Positions 26,104 to 34,779 of a DNA stretch of 64,000 nt are shown here, piece after piece. The notes beneath the pieces are model-generated. The model was not told the origin of the DNA, did no database searches, and saw nothing but the letters and a program-made list of their open reading frames with translations. This DNA comes from Flagellimonas alvinocaridis. Its GTDB lineage: Bacteria; Bacteroidota; Bacteroidia; Flavobacteriales; Flavobacteriaceae. The position numbers and the translations under genes are program-made. Location: assembly GCF_004916895.1 (NCBI RefSeq), contig NZ_SNTZ01000014.1:1-64000 (forward strand), given 5' to 3'. The first letter of the stretch is position 1. Every line of letters begins with the position of its first letter.

Positions 26104-26487
26104 ATGAGCGATAAGGTAAAATTTGAAATTGAGTTTGTAATCCAAGCATCCCCACAGTTGCTTTACCAATATATTTCCACCCCGTCTGGCCTATCAGAAT
26201 GGTATGCGGACAATGTTAACTCCAGAGGTGAAATTTTCACTTTTATTTGGGATGGAGCAGAGGAACAGGCAAAGATGCTTAAACGAAAAAGCGAAGAATT
26301 TGTCAAGTTCACTTGGGTGGACAATGAGGATGATTCTTTTTTTGAGATGCGAATCATAGTGGATGAAATTACCAAGGATGTTTCACTCTTCATCACCGAT
26401 TTTGCTGATGATGATGAAGTTGATGAAGCAAAAATGCTCTGGGAAAACCAAATTTCAGACTTAAAACAAGTGCTCGGCTCCAAATAG
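26104..26487 (+). CDS. START-like (SRPBCC) domain protein
   Basis: A 127-residue single-domain protein of the START/AHSA1-like fold: FEIEFVIQASPQLLYQYISTPSGLSEWYADNV at the N-terminus, the central FVKFTWVDNEDDSFFEMRI strands and a C-terminal helix WENQISDLKQVLG. Such domains bind hydrophobic ligands or partner proteins. It is notably acidic (DFADDDEVDEAK), which is less common for a chaperone co-factor. It begins 138 bp beyond tRNA-Met and is followed in the same direction by an aminotransferase gene after 52 bp. The function is unknown, though it is a recurring core protein in this family of bacteria. Confidence 0.85.
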   Translation: MSDKVKFEIEFVIQASPQLLYQYISTPSGLSEWYADNVNSRGEIFTFIWDGAEEQAKMLKRKSEEFVKFTWVDNEDDSFFEMRIIVDEITKDVSLFITDFADDDEVDEAKMLWENQISDLKQVLGSK

Positions 26488-26539
26488 GGGTATTTTCAAC
26501 TAAGCCGTATATTTGGCCTTGATTTGACAAGGAGTGTAT

Positions 26540-27394
26540 ATGGTGAATCTCAACGGAAAGCTTTTTTCAAGCGAAGCGGAAATCCTTACCCACAAAAATA
26601 GAGGGCTCAAATACGGTGATGCCCTTTTTGAAACCCTCAGATGCATTAAGGGAGACCTCTTCTTTTGGGAAGACCATTATTTTAGGTTGATGGCCTCCAT
26701 GCGGATAGTACGAATGGAAATTCCAATGGAGTTTACCATGGAGTTTCTGGAAGGGGAAATCAAAAATACCATAGTTGAAAATCAGTTGGAAAATGAAGCC
26801 GTGCGGGTACGGGTCACTGTTTTTAGAAATGATGGGGGGTTATACAGCCCCTTGACCAATACAGTGTCTTACCTCATTGAGGTTGAAAAAATGGAATCCC
26901 CTTTCTATCTGATTTCGGAAAACGCTTATGAAGTTGAGCTTTTTAAGGACTATTATGTCAACAGAGATATGTTGTCTAATCTAAAGAGCACAAATAAAAT
27001 ACTCAATGTAGTTGCCAGCGTGTATGCCCAAGAAAATGGGTGTGACAGTTGTTTGTTGATCAATACGGACAAGCATGTGGTGGAAGCCATTGGAGGTAAT
27101 CTTTTTGTGGTCCATGGGGATACAATTAAAACTCCACCTTTGGCAGATGGTTGTTTGGACGGTATTATCAGAAAAAAAATCATTGAGATTGTGGAAGCTA
27201 CCGAAGCCTATCAATTTGCGGAAGAGTCCATTTCTCCCTTTGAGCTTCAAAAAGCGGATGAGCTTTTTATAACCAATAGTATTGTTGGAATCCAGCCTAT
27301 AAGTAAATATCGAAAAAAGGTATTTAAAAATGAGATTGGCAAAAATCTAGTGGGAAAATTGAACGCCAAGGCAAGGATGGCTCAGACTAGTTGA
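26540..27394 (+). CDS. Aminotransferase class IV (aminodeoxychorismate lyase-like)
   Basis: A 284-residue fold-type IV PLP enzyme. The segments NRGLKYGDALFETLRCIKGDLFFWEDHYFRL (about 22-52) and RDMLSNLKSTNKILNVVAS (about 143-161), with the PLP-binding lysine in KSTNK, plus EAIGGNLF and LADGCLDGIIR, are typical. This group includes branched-chain aminotransferase, D-amino-acid aminotransferase and the folate-pathway lyase PabC. The short N-terminus and overall size fit a PabC-like enzyme best, but substrate cannot be fixed by sequence alone. The ATG at 26540 is preferred over GTG 26534. Its 3' end overlaps the convergent YqgE gene by 8 bases. Confidence 0.87.
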   Translation: MVNLNGKLFSSEAEILTHKNRGLKYGDALFETLRCIKGDLFFWEDHYFRLMASMRIVRMEIPMEFTMEFLEGEIKNTIVENQLENEAVRVRVTVFRNDGGLYSPLTNTVSYLIEVEKMESPFYLISENAYEVELFKDYYVNRDMLSNLKSTNKILNVVASVYAQENGCDSCLLINTDKHVVEAIGGNLFVVHGDTIKTPPLADGCLDGIIRKKIIEIVEATEAYQFAEESISPFELQKADELFITNSIVGIQPISKYRKKVFKNEIGKNLVGKLNAKARMAQTS

Positions 27395-27953
27395 GTGCAG
27401 GATTCTCAGGAGCGTTGGACCATAATAGGTAATCCCCACCCAGTTCCACCATTTTTTCTTTCCAAAAAGCAATGGATGATTTTTCCAGGATACCACTTTC
27501 ATACTCATTTTTTACCACTACCCATGATTTAGAGGATAGTTCTTGGTCCAGTTGCCTAGAACCCCACCCAGAATAACCCAGAAAGAAACGAATGTCCTGT
27601 TCGGTAATAATTCCGTTGTTGACGAGCGATACGATTTTTTCAAAGTTTCCTCCCCAAAAAATACCATCTGAGATTTCAACACTGTCCTCAATCAAATTCG
27701 GGACTTTATGGATAAAATATAGATTGTCTTGCTCTACAGGGCCACCATTGAATACTTTAAAAGGAATGGTGATTTCAGAAACAAGATCGCAAATGGTGTA
27801 GTCCAAAGGTTTGTTAAGGATAAACCCAACAGAGCCTTCGTGGTTATGCTCTGCGATAAGCACCACAGATCTGTTGAAAGAAACATCTCCAGTCAGGGAA
27901 GGTTCTGCAACAAGTAACTTTCCTTTTTGAGGCTTTAGGCTCACCATTTTCAT
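27387..27953 (-). CDS. YqgE/AlgH family protein
   Basis: A 188-residue member of the YqgE/AlgH family. It begins MKMVSLKPQKGKLLVAEPSL and shows the conserved F-x-R-S-V-V-L-I-A-E-H segment, GSVGFILNKPLD, FNGGPVEQDNLYFIH and FLGYSGWGSRQLDQEL. Family members are soluble, and their molecular role is not known. The gene is single, convergent with and overlapping the aminotransferase gene by 8 bases, and is followed upstream by the HU gene on the same strand. Confidence 0.93.
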   Translation of the reverse strand: MKMVSLKPQKGKLLVAEPSLTGDVSFNRSVVLIAEHNHEGSVGFILNKPLDYTICDLVSEITIPFKVFNGGPVEQDNLYFIHKVPNLIEDSVEISDGIFWGGNFEKIVSLVNNGIITEQDIRFFLGYSGWGSRQLDQELSSKSWVVVKNEYESGILEKSSIAFWKEKMVELGGDYLLWSNAPENPALN

Positions 27954-28021
27954 GGACTACTTGACTTTAATTGCTGTATAATATACAACATTTACAAAAA
28001 CAAAAGCATCCTGAAAATAAA

Positions 28022-28047
28022 AAAGCACTTCTTCTCAGAAGTGCTTT
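28022..28047 (-). terminator. Terminator of the HU gene
   Basis: AAAGCACTTCT (28022-28032) pairs perfectly with its complement at 28037-28047 around a 4-base loop. On the minus strand it is followed by a T-rich run, 22 bases after the HU stop codon. Confidence 0.85.
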
Positions 28048-28069
28048 GATATATTTTAATACTAATTGA

Positions 28070-28342
28070 TTAGTTTACTGCACCACTCAATTCTGCACCT
28101 GCTTTGAACTTTACTACGTTCTTAGCTGCAATTTTGATGGTCTTACCAGTCTGTGGATTTCTACCTTCCCTGGCGTTTCTTCTGGAAACGGACCAAGAAC
28201 CAAAACCAACCAAGGAAACTCTGTTTCCTTTTTTAAGAGATCCCTCTACATTTCCCAAGAAAGATTCCAATGCTTTTTTGGCTGCTGCCTTAGTGATGCC
28301 CGCATCGGCTGCCATAGCATCGATTAACTCTGTTTTGTTCAT
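28070..28342 (-). CDS. hup: HU family DNA-binding protein
   Basis: A 90-residue nucleoid protein of normal HU length. MNKTELIDAMAADAGITKAAA forms the helical body, and VSLVGFGSWSVSRRNAREGRNPQTGKTIKIAAKN holds the beta arm with the conserved RNPQTG tip that intercalates DNA. It acts as a dimer that bends DNA. It has its own strong promoter (TTG-N19-TAAATTTG) and its own terminator, so it is a single-gene unit. Two direct repeats resembling DnaA boxes lie farther upstream. Confidence 0.96.
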   Translation of the reverse strand: MNKTELIDAMAADAGITKAAAKKALESFLGNVEGSLKKGNRVSLVGFGSWSVSRRNAREGRNPQTGKTIKIAAKNVVKFKAGAELSGAVN

Positions 28343-28386
28343 AATGGAATTAAATTAATTGTTGTTAAAATAATTTTAATGCTGAA

Positions 28387-28416
28387 CAAATTTATACGGA
28401 TTTGCATTTAACGCAA
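28387..28416 (-). promoter_or_regulatory. Promoter of hup
   Basis: On the minus strand TTG (28416-28414) stands 19 bases before TAAATTTG (28394-28387), a full match to the Bacteroidota sigma-factor consensus in sequence and spacing. Transcription would begin near 28380, about 38 bases before the ATG. Confidence 0.65.
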
Positions 28417-28440
28417 GTAAAACCGTGGGAAATAGGGGTT

Positions 28441-28471
28441 TTTGTTGATAACTTGAAACGTTTGTTGATAA
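28441..28471. repeat. Two 11-bp direct repeats, DnaA-box-like
   Basis: TTTGTTGATAA occurs at 28441-28451 and again at 28461-28471, exactly 20 bp apart, two helical turns. The inverse, TTATCAACA, differs from the DnaA-box consensus TTATCCACA at one base. They lie 25-55 bp upstream of the hup promoter, between fmt and hup. Confidence 0.4.
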
Positions 28472-28518
28472 AGTCAGAAAAAACAACGGATTTTTCCCAG
28501 CCCTTTAACTGTAGGGGT

Positions 28519-29481
28519 TTAGCGAAGGTGTGCATTTTCATCCAGGTTCAAACCATTTAAAACTTCAGAAACTTTCATTTTTCGTTTCCCTGGAAGTTGC
28601 AATTCCAAAATGTGCAGGTAACCGCCACTCACGGCAACCTTCAATGCTTTTTTTTCAACCAAAAGCTGCCCGTTTGGTTGTTTGTGGATTTTGGACTCTA
28701 TCTGGGTTTCATATATTTTTATGGCCTCTTCCTTGCCATGGTTCACCAAATGGGTCCATGCGGCAGGGTAAGGGCTTAAGCCACGGATAAGATTATGTAT
28801 TTCCTCTAATGGTGCTTCCCAATCCACACGGCAGGTTTCTTTATGGATTTTGTGCGCAGGTTTAAGGTTTGCAGTTTCCTTCTGGGGCAAACGCTTCACT
28901 GTACCGGAAACTATCTGCTGGCAGGTTTCCACCACCAAACTGGCTCCTACCTCCATCAACCTGTCGTGCAATGTCCCTGCATTGTCTTCAGGAAGTATGT
29001 CTTCTTTCTTTTGCAGGATGATACTCCCTGTGTCTATTTTATCATCTATAAAAAATGTAGTTACCCCTGTTTCTGTTTCCCCGTTGATAATGGCCCAATT
29101 GATGGGCGCTGCACCACGATATTGGGGCAGAAGCGAGGCATGCAGGTTAAACGTGCCATATTTTGGCATTTGCCATACTATTTTGGGTAACATCCGAAAA
29201 GCGACCACTACTTGTAAATCAGCTTTTAGCTCCCGTAGCTCTTCCAAAAAAGATTCATCCTTTAAATTGGTTGGCTGCAATACCTTTATTTGATGTTCCA
29301 GAGCAAATTGTTTTACTGCTGATGCCTGCACTTTTCGTCCCCTGCCAGCAGGTCTGTCAGGAGCTGTGATTGCTCCCACAACTTTAAAACCCGCTTCAAG
29401 GATACTTTTAAAACTGGCCACGGCAAAATCTGGGGTGCCCATAAAAACAATTCGTAATTTACTCTCTGATGGCATACTCAT
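28519..29481 (-). CDS. fmt: Methionyl-tRNA formyltransferase
   Basis: A 320-residue enzyme that formylates initiator Met-tRNA using 10-formyl-tetrahydrofolate. The N-terminal Rossmann domain begins LRIVFMGTPDFAVASFKSIL. The catalytic centre is NLHASLLPQYRGAAPINWAI near residues 110-130, with the Asp in DDKIDTGSII. The C-terminal OB-like domain runs from about 205. The first ATG at 29481 overlaps the end of recQ by 23 bases; Met3 at 29475 is an equally good start. It is the last gene of the ATPase-recQ-fmt operon. Confidence 0.95.
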   Translation of the reverse strand: MSMPSESKLRIVFMGTPDFAVASFKSILEAGFKVVGAITAPDRPAGRGRKVQASAVKQFALEHQIKVLQPTNLKDESFLEELRELKADLQVVVAFRMLPKIVWQMPKYGTFNLHASLLPQYRGAAPINWAIINGETETGVTTFFIDDKIDTGSIILQKKEDILPEDNAGTLHDRLMEVGASLVVETCQQIVSGTVKRLPQKETANLKPAHKIHKETCRVDWEAPLEEIHNLIRGLSPYPAAWTHLVNHGKEEAIKIYETQIESKIHKQPNGQLLVEKKALKVAVSGGYLHILELQLPGKRKMKVSEVLNGLNLDENAHLR

Positions 29482-31354
29482 TAATATGGTTTAAAACAAT
29501 CATTTCATCTTCCAAAAGACCCTGTAGAGCCTGCAATAAATCCTTTTCATTTGCCCCAGTGGCTTTCTCCAACTTTCTGGAGGTACTTGGTCCAAGGTTT
29601 AAAAGGGCTAAGATTCTTTCCTCCAATTTCACAGGGGATTTTAACTTGTTCCCTTTGGTGCAAATATCGCATGTGCCACACTTTTCCTTCGCATTTTCTC
29701 CAAAATACTTTAAAAGATAGATGCTTCTACAAATTTTCTTGTTCTGGACGTAACCCAGCATGGCCTCCATGTTGCCTTGTTTCACAGCATTGAGTTCACG
29801 AATTTTCTTGGCAAAGGGATTTATGGTGTGATCATCTTCCCTTGGAACCAAAAAATTGATTTCCAAATCACTTGTATTGTTCTGATATTTTACAATACCA
29901 TCGTCCTGTAATTGTTTCAAGAGTTTTTTTAATGCTTTTTCATTCTTGCCGGTTTTCTTGGATAGTAGATGCAGGTTTATTTTTGTTTCATATTCCGTTA
30001 TTCCTCCATAGGTCCGGAGAATGGTCTGTATAATTGTTGCAGAGGTACGGTTTTTGTCCAGATAAGAAAAAATACCCGCTTTTGATGCTACAAATTGCAA
30101 CAGGGTTTTTTCCTTAAAGTTTTCCGATAGGGAGAGAACGGAATTTTGGTCCAGGATTTTCAGTGCATTATATGTGGTATTTGGATTAAGGTCATACCGT
30201 TTACAGAACTTATTGAATCTAAATTCCAAAGGTTCTTCTAGGGACTCTCCATAAGAAATCTGAAAATAGTTGTTCAACTTGGAATATACATTCTTTACAA
30301 AAGCTACATCCGGCAAGTTGGAAAGAAATTGCTGCTTTGCCCTTTCTTGGTCTTCCAATGTGGTCAAAATAATGGCGGTTGAAGGTTTTCCATCCCTTCC
30401 TGCTCTTCCTGCCTCTTGGAAATAGCTCTCCAGACTATCCGGGATTTGGTAATGAACTACCAAACGGACATCTGGTTTGTCCACGCCCATGCCAAAGGCA
30501 TTGGTGGCCACCATGGTATTCAACTTTCCTTCCAACCAGAGGTTGAGCTTCTCTTCCTTCTCCGTTTTGGTGATGCCCCCATGAAAAAAAGCAGCCTTTA
30601 CTCCATTCCGGTTCAAAAATTCCGAGAGCTGTTGGGTCATCTTTCGTGAACGGACATAAACAATGGAACTTCCCGGAAATTTGCCCATATACTTTTTTAA
30701 TTGATATAACTTGTCCTCGGTTCGTTTTACCTTAAAGACAATATTTGACCTTGAAAACGAATCCTTGAAAATGGCAGCACTATCGAGTTTCAAGTTTTGG
30801 ATGATGTCATCAACTACTTGGGGTGTGGCCGTAGCTGTTAAGGCAATAGTGGGAGTATCTGGTTTTAACTCTTTAAGTATGGAGCAATCCAAATAAGCAG
30901 GTCTAAAATCGTTTCCCCATTGCGAAATACAGTGGGCCTCATCAATGGCAATAAGGTTCACGTTCATTTCTTGGATTCTTTCCTGAATAATGGACTGTTG
31001 CAGTCTTTCCGGCGAAAGGTAGAGGAATTTGTAATTGCCAAATAGACAATTGTCCAAAAGGTCGTTGAGTTCCTCAAAAGGAATGCCGCCGGTTAGTGCA
31101 ATGGCCTTAATGCCTCGTGCCTTTAATTGCTTTACTTGGTCTTGTATTAAAGCTACTAGTGGGGAAACTACAATGCAAAGCCCGTCCATGGTCATTGCTG
31201 GAACTTGGTAGCAAAGCGATTTTCCTCCACCTGTTGGCATTAGTGCCAACACATCGTTTCCAGCTATGATTGCATCAATAATGGACTTTTGGGATCCCCT
31301 GAAATCATCATAGCCCCAGAATTCCTTTAAAATAACCGTTGCTTCTTTTTGCAC
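29459..31354 (-). CDS. recQ: ATP-dependent DNA helicase RecQ
   Basis: A 631-residue superfamily 2 helicase. Motif 0/I: DFRGSQKSIIDAII and MPTGGGKS (Walker A at 39-46). Motif II is IDEAHCISQWGNDFRP, with the DEAH box at 138-141. Later motifs include the AFGMGVDKPDVRLVVH and QEAGRAGRDG segments. The zinc-binding RQC region shows CRSIYLLKYFGENAKEKCGTCDIC, followed by a winged helix. It unwinds DNA 3' to 5' in recombination and repair. The start codon is GTG, sharing one base with the stop of the preceding ATPase gene; its end overlaps fmt. A second, shorter RecQ with an HRDC domain may exist elsewhere; I see no clear HRDC here. Confidence 0.95.
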   Translation of the reverse strand: MQKEATVILKEFWGYDDFRGSQKSIIDAIIAGNDVLALMPTGGGKSLCYQVPAMTMDGLCIVVSPLVALIQDQVKQLKARGIKAIALTGGIPFEELNDLLDNCLFGNYKFLYLSPERLQQSIIQERIQEMNVNLIAIDEAHCISQWGNDFRPAYLDCSILKELKPDTPTIALTATATPQVVDDIIQNLKLDSAAIFKDSFSRSNIVFKVKRTEDKLYQLKKYMGKFPGSSIVYVRSRKMTQQLSEFLNRNGVKAAFFHGGITKTEKEEKLNLWLEGKLNTMVATNAFGMGVDKPDVRLVVHYQIPDSLESYFQEAGRAGRDGKPSTAIILTTLEDQERAKQQFLSNLPDVAFVKNVYSKLNNYFQISYGESLEEPLEFRFNKFCKRYDLNPNTTYNALKILDQNSVLSLSENFKEKTLLQFVASKAGIFSYLDKNRTSATIIQTILRTYGGITEYETKINLHLLSKKTGKNEKALKKLLKQLQDDGIVKYQNNTSDLEINFLVPREDDHTINPFAKKIRELNAVKQGNMEAMLGYVQNKKICRSIYLLKYFGENAKEKCGTCDICTKGNKLKSPVKLEERILALLNLGPSTSRKLEKATGANEKDLLQALQGLLEDEMIVLNHINEYAIRE

Positions 31355-31923
31355 TAAAGTTGATTAAGGGTTTCCAAAATAAAATCAATCCGATTGGGGA
31401 CTGCATCTTTTGGCACTTCAATGGGGTTATAGCCAAATTGGGTGTACGTATTCATCAGGGCATCATGGATGTTCTCCGCCTCTTCAAAAGTTTCCAGACG
31501 TTCATTGTCCGACACATAGATTTCCTGCCATGGCGGAACAATGAAAATGGTATCATACCGGTTAAACCTACAGGTGTCCAAAAACTCCTTTCCATAAGGT
31601 TGTCCAAAGAAGTCCATATAAGCAAGCACATCTGGGATGCCGCGGTCAAAAAAACTTAGAGGGACATCCATTTCCAGGGATTTCTGATAATGCTCTGCCC
31701 TTCCATAGAGCAAATCCTTGTTGAATTGCAAGGCATCATCAACAAAAACCAAGGGATTGGAGACATGTGTATCTCCATCGCCCTCTAGCCTTGCCTTGAA
31801 GGTCATATCCCTAATGATCTCATGGAAACAATGGAATCCTCTTTGCTCCAAACCATGGATTATAGATGTTTTTCCTGTTCCCGGAGCTCCTGTAACAACT
31901 ACTTTGTTCTTGCCCAAACACAT
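31354..31923 (-). CDS. NadR/Ttd14-type AAA ATPase
   Basis: A 189-residue P-loop protein with Walker A GAPGTGKTS at about residues 12-20 and an acidic segment FFDRGIPDVLAYM near 92-104 that resembles the nucleoside-kinase-like Walker B and lid of NadR C-terminal domains. Members of this AAA_28 group are small ATP-binding proteins of unclear substrate. It is the first gene of a minus-strand operon with recQ (one-base overlap) and fmt. Confidence 0.83.
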   Translation of the reverse strand: MCLGKNKVVVTGAPGTGKTSIIHGLEQRGFHCFHEIIRDMTFKARLEGDGDTHVSNPLVFVDDALQFNKDLLYGRAEHYQKSLEMDVPLSFFDRGIPDVLAYMDFFGQPYGKEFLDTCRFNRYDTIFIVPPWQEIYVSDNERLETFEEAENIHDALMNTYTQFGYNPIEVPKDAVPNRIDFILETLNQL

Positions 31924-31983
31924 TAATTTACGACTACAAAGTAATGAAATCAGTCAATGGAAAAAAAATTGGGCAGTAAGCCA

Positions 31984-31991
31984 TATATTTG
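31984..31991 (+). promoter_or_regulatory. Candidate -7 box for the DUF493 gene
   Basis: TATATTTG, a full TAnnTTTG match, ends 12 bases before the ATG at 32003, in the divergent gap with the ATPase gene. No TTG at the usual distance was found. Confidence 0.4.
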
Positions 31992-32002
31992 TAAAAAAAA
32001 GG

Positions 32003-32290
32003 ATGGAGAAAGAAAACACAGATGAGTTTTATGCGCGACTTAAAGACCAACTGTTGGAAACTACAAGCTGGCCATCCAATTATTTGTTCAAGTTTATTGT
32101 GCCAACAGATGAAAAGCGTATAGAGGAAATCAATGCCATTTTTGATAATACCGGAGCCGTGATCGAGTCAAAGAAGTCTAAAAAAGGAACCTATACAAGC
32201 GTTTCCATCACTGTAAACATGAAGGACCCGGACGAAGTGATAGCCAAATACAAAGAAGTATCGACTGTGGAAGGCATAATTTCCCTATAA
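32003..32290 (+). CDS. DUF493 family protein
   Basis: A 95-residue protein of the DUF493 (YbeD-like) family, a small alpha-beta fold of unknown role. Features: TTSWPSNYLFKFIVPTDEK near residues 18-37, VIESKKSKKGTYTSVSITVNM and the final STVEGIISL. The ATG at 32003 is chosen because it gives the family N-terminus; the frame runs farther upstream only inside the divergent gene. The E. coli homologue YbeD sits near lipoate genes; no such neighbour is here. Confidence 0.88.
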   Translation: MEKENTDEFYARLKDQLLETTSWPSNYLFKFIVPTDEKRIEEINAIFDNTGAVIESKKSKKGTYTSVSITVNMKDPDEVIAKYKEVSTVEGIISL

Positions 32291-32374
32291 AACCACAGAT
32301 TGCCATAATTTTATTATTTTGCAGACGTTATCGGATAGACTTCCCGATAATTTAATTTCATTAAACATTTCAAT

Positions 32375-33022
32375 TTGAACGTAGTAGAGAATTTAGAATA
32401 CAATACAGAGCGTCCAAAGCTCTTTATTCCAGAATATGGTCGTCATTTTCAAAAAATGGTGGATCATGCGGTTTCCATAGCGGATAGAGAAGAGCGCAAT
32501 AAGGAGGCCAAGGCCATCATCAGTGTTATGGGAAATCTTCAACCCCATTTGCGAGATGTGCCTGATTTTCAACATAAACTTTGGGATCAATTGTTCATTA
32601 TGTCCGATTTTAAATTGGATGTGGACTCTCCGTTTCCCATTACATCCAAGGAAGTGCTACAACAAAGGCCAGAACCTTTGGAATATCCTCAAAACCATCC
32701 GAAGTATCGATTTTATGGAAACAATATCAAAAGAATGATTGATGTGGCCGTAAAATGGGAAAAAGGTGATATGCGTTCCGGATTGGAGTATGCCATAGCC
32801 AACCACATGAAAAAATGCTACCTCACTTGGAACAAAGATACCGTGGAAGATGCGGCTATTTTTGGTCACTTGAAAGAGCTTAGCAATGGTGAAATCGATT
32901 TAGCTGGTGATGGGGAAAACCTAACTGAGAGCGGGCAGTTCCTAAAAAACAGACAGGCCAAATCCAACAGAAATGGAGGCGGAAGCAAAAAGGGGCAGCG
33001 CAACAGAAAAAAAAGGTACTAA
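32375..33022 (+). CDS. DUF4290 domain protein
   Basis: A 215-residue Bacteroidota-specific protein of the DUF4290 family. Conserved segments: EYNTERPKLFIPEYGRHFQKMVDHA at the N-terminus, NLQPHLRDVPDFQHKLWDQLFIMSDFKLDVD and KYRFYGNNIKRMIDVA. The tail after residue 180 is disordered and very basic (KKGQRNRKKRY). Function is unknown; the basic tail suggests nucleic acid contact. The start is TTG at 32375, with the family N-terminus NVVENLEYNTE. murA follows after 15 bases, a pairing I recall from other Bacteroidota. Confidence 0.9.
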   Translation: MNVVENLEYNTERPKLFIPEYGRHFQKMVDHAVSIADREERNKEAKAIISVMGNLQPHLRDVPDFQHKLWDQLFIMSDFKLDVDSPFPITSKEVLQQRPEPLEYPQNHPKYRFYGNNIKRMIDVAVKWEKGDMRSGLEYAIANHMKKCYLTWNKDTVEDAAIFGHLKELSNGEIDLAGDGENLTESGQFLKNRQAKSNRNGGGSKKGQRNRKKRY

Positions 33023-33037
33023 ACTCCAAAGAAATCC

Positions 33038-34345
33038 ATGGGAACATTTCGAATAGAGGGTGGGCATCAACTTCATGGTGAGATTACACCCCAAGGGGCA
33101 AAGAATGAGGCGTTACAAATTCTTTGTGCCGTACTTTTGACCGGTGAAAAAGTCACGATTCACAATATCCCGGACATTGTAGATGTAAATAAGCTTATTG
33201 CCCTTTTGGAAGATTTGGGTGTAAAAATCCAAAAGAAAGGAAAGGGGTCTTATTCATTTATGGCAGATGATGTCAATTTAGAGTATCTGCAATCGGCAAA
33301 GTTCAAGGAAGAGGGTAGAGGTCTTAGAGGCTCTATCATGTTGGTTGGACCTTTGTTGGCCAGATTTGGCATGGGGTATATTCCCAAACCTGGAGGCGAT
33401 AAAATAGGTAGACGGCGTTTGGATACCCATTTTGAAGGATTTATTAAACTGGGGGCAAAATTCCGATACAATAAGGAAGAATATTTTTATGGTGTGGAAG
33501 CCAATAAACTGAAAGGTACCTACATGCTTTTGGATGAAGCATCGGTTACCGGAACAGCCAACATTGTCATGGCCGCTGTGCTTGCAGAAGGCACCACCAC
33601 CATATACAATGCAGCTTGTGAACCATACCTTCAGCAATTGTGTAAAATGCTGAATAGAATGGGAGCCAAGATTTCAGGAATTGGATCTAACCTTTTGACC
33701 ATAGAGGGGGTTGATACACTGGGAGGTACAGAACATACCATGTTGCCCGATATGATTGAAATAGGAAGCTGGATCGGACTGGCGGCGATGACCCAAAGTG
33801 AGCTGACCATAAAAAATGTAAGTTGGGACAATTTAGGGTTGATTCCTAGTGTGTTTCGTAAGTTGGGCATAACGGTGGAGCGTAAGAATGATGACATCTT
33901 TATTCCCAAACACGATAAAGGCTATGAAATCCAAAATTTCATAGATGGCTCTATCTTAACGATTGCCGATGCGCCATGGCCCGGCCTTACACCTGATTTG
34001 TTGAGCATTCTTCTTGTTGTGGCCACGCAAGCCAAAGGAGAGGTGCTTATTCATCAAAAAATGTTCGAAAGCCGACTTTTCTTTGTGGACAAGTTGATAG
34101 ACATGGGGGCAAAAATCATTCTTTGTGATCCCCACAGGGCCACAGTGATTGGACACGACTTTAAATCGACCTTAAAGGCTACTACCATGGTTTCGCCCGA
34201 TATTAGGGCAGGGGTTTCCCTATTGATAGCGGCACTTTCGGCCAAAGGGACTTCCACGATCCACAACATTGAGCAGATAGACCGTGGTTATGAGAACATT
34301 GATGAACGCTTACGCGCCATAGGGGCTAAAATCGTAAGGGTCTAA
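33038..34345 (+). CDS. murA: UDP-N-acetylglucosamine 1-carboxyvinyltransferase with Asp at the Cys position
   Basis: A 435-residue EPSP-like enzyme catalysing the first step of peptidoglycan precursor synthesis. The N-terminal LHGEITPQGAKNEALQILC and the following LLARFGMGYIPKPGGDKIGRRRLDTH (split around residue 110) match MurA. At residue 121 the catalytic-loop position held by Cys115 in E. coli is Asp (PGGDKIG, codon GAT at 33398-33400). In Mycobacterium tuberculosis and Chlamydia the same change makes MurA insensitive to fosfomycin while active. All other parts look intact. It forms a likely operon with the DUF4290 gene, 15 bases apart, and ends four bases from the convergent SRPBCC gene. 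Confidence 0.96.
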   Translation: MGTFRIEGGHQLHGEITPQGAKNEALQILCAVLLTGEKVTIHNIPDIVDVNKLIALLEDLGVKIQKKGKGSYSFMADDVNLEYLQSAKFKEEGRGLRGSIMLVGPLLARFGMGYIPKPGGDKIGRRRLDTHFEGFIKLGAKFRYNKEEYFYGVEANKLKGTYMLLDEASVTGTANIVMAAVLAEGTTTIYNAACEPYLQQLCKMLNRMGAKISGIGSNLLTIEGVDTLGGTEHTMLPDMIEIGSWIGLAAMTQSELTIKNVSWDNLGLIPSVFRKLGITVERKNDDIFIPKHDKGYEIQNFIDGSILTIADAPWPGLTPDLLSILLVVATQAKGEVLIHQKMFESRLFFVDKLIDMGAKIILCDPHRATVIGHDFKSTLKATTMVSPDIRAGVSLLIAALSAKGTSTIHNIEQIDRGYENIDERLRAIGAKIVRV

Positions 34346-34349
34346 AACC

Positions 34350-34766
34350 TCAATGGGATTCAGTATACTTCTTGAAATTGTTTAGAATGGCCTGCCAGCC
34401 ATTCTTTTGCATCTCCAGAGAGTTCTCTTTTTCAGCATCGAAGGTTATGGTGACTTTGGTTTCTTTGTGGGATTCTTCAAAAAGGACGATTGTTTTTCTT
34501 CCGTCCTCTAAAGTGAAGGCAATTTTCTTTTGAGGAATGACCTCGTCGTAAACCGCTTCAAAGTCAAACCCAAAACTGCCATCCTTGGCTTCCATTCGAG
34601 CTATGTATTTTCCGCCTTTCCTCAAATCATTTTTTGCGGATGGACAATGCCAACTATCATCGGCAAAATTCCACTGGGTAATATGTTCTGGTTTGGTGTA
34701 AAAATCCCACACCTTATCTAAAGTTGCAGTAATGTTGACGTCTATTGTAATGGGTGTTGTATCCAT
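34350..34766 (-). CDS. SRPBCC (AHSA1-like) domain protein, last gene of ArsR operon
   Basis: A 138-residue AHSA1-type protein. It begins MDTTPITIDVNITATLDKVW, with the hallmark DFYTKPEHITQWNFADDSWHCP, then KNDLRKGGKYIARMEAKDGS and a final WQAILNNFKKYTES helix. The ATG at 34766 gives the usual N-terminus; upstream codons in frame are not protein-like. It lies 13 bases after the DoxX gene and closes the ArsR-SRPBCC-SRPBCC-DoxX-SRPBCC operon. Ligand unknown. Confidence 0.88.
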   Translation of the reverse strand: MDTTPITIDVNITATLDKVWDFYTKPEHITQWNFADDSWHCPSAKNDLRKGGKYIARMEAKDGSFGFDFEAVYDEVIPQKKIAFTLEDGRKTIVLFEESHKETKVTITFDAEKENSLEMQKNGWQAILNNFKKYTESH

Positions 34767-34779
34767 ATTTACAGCTGGT

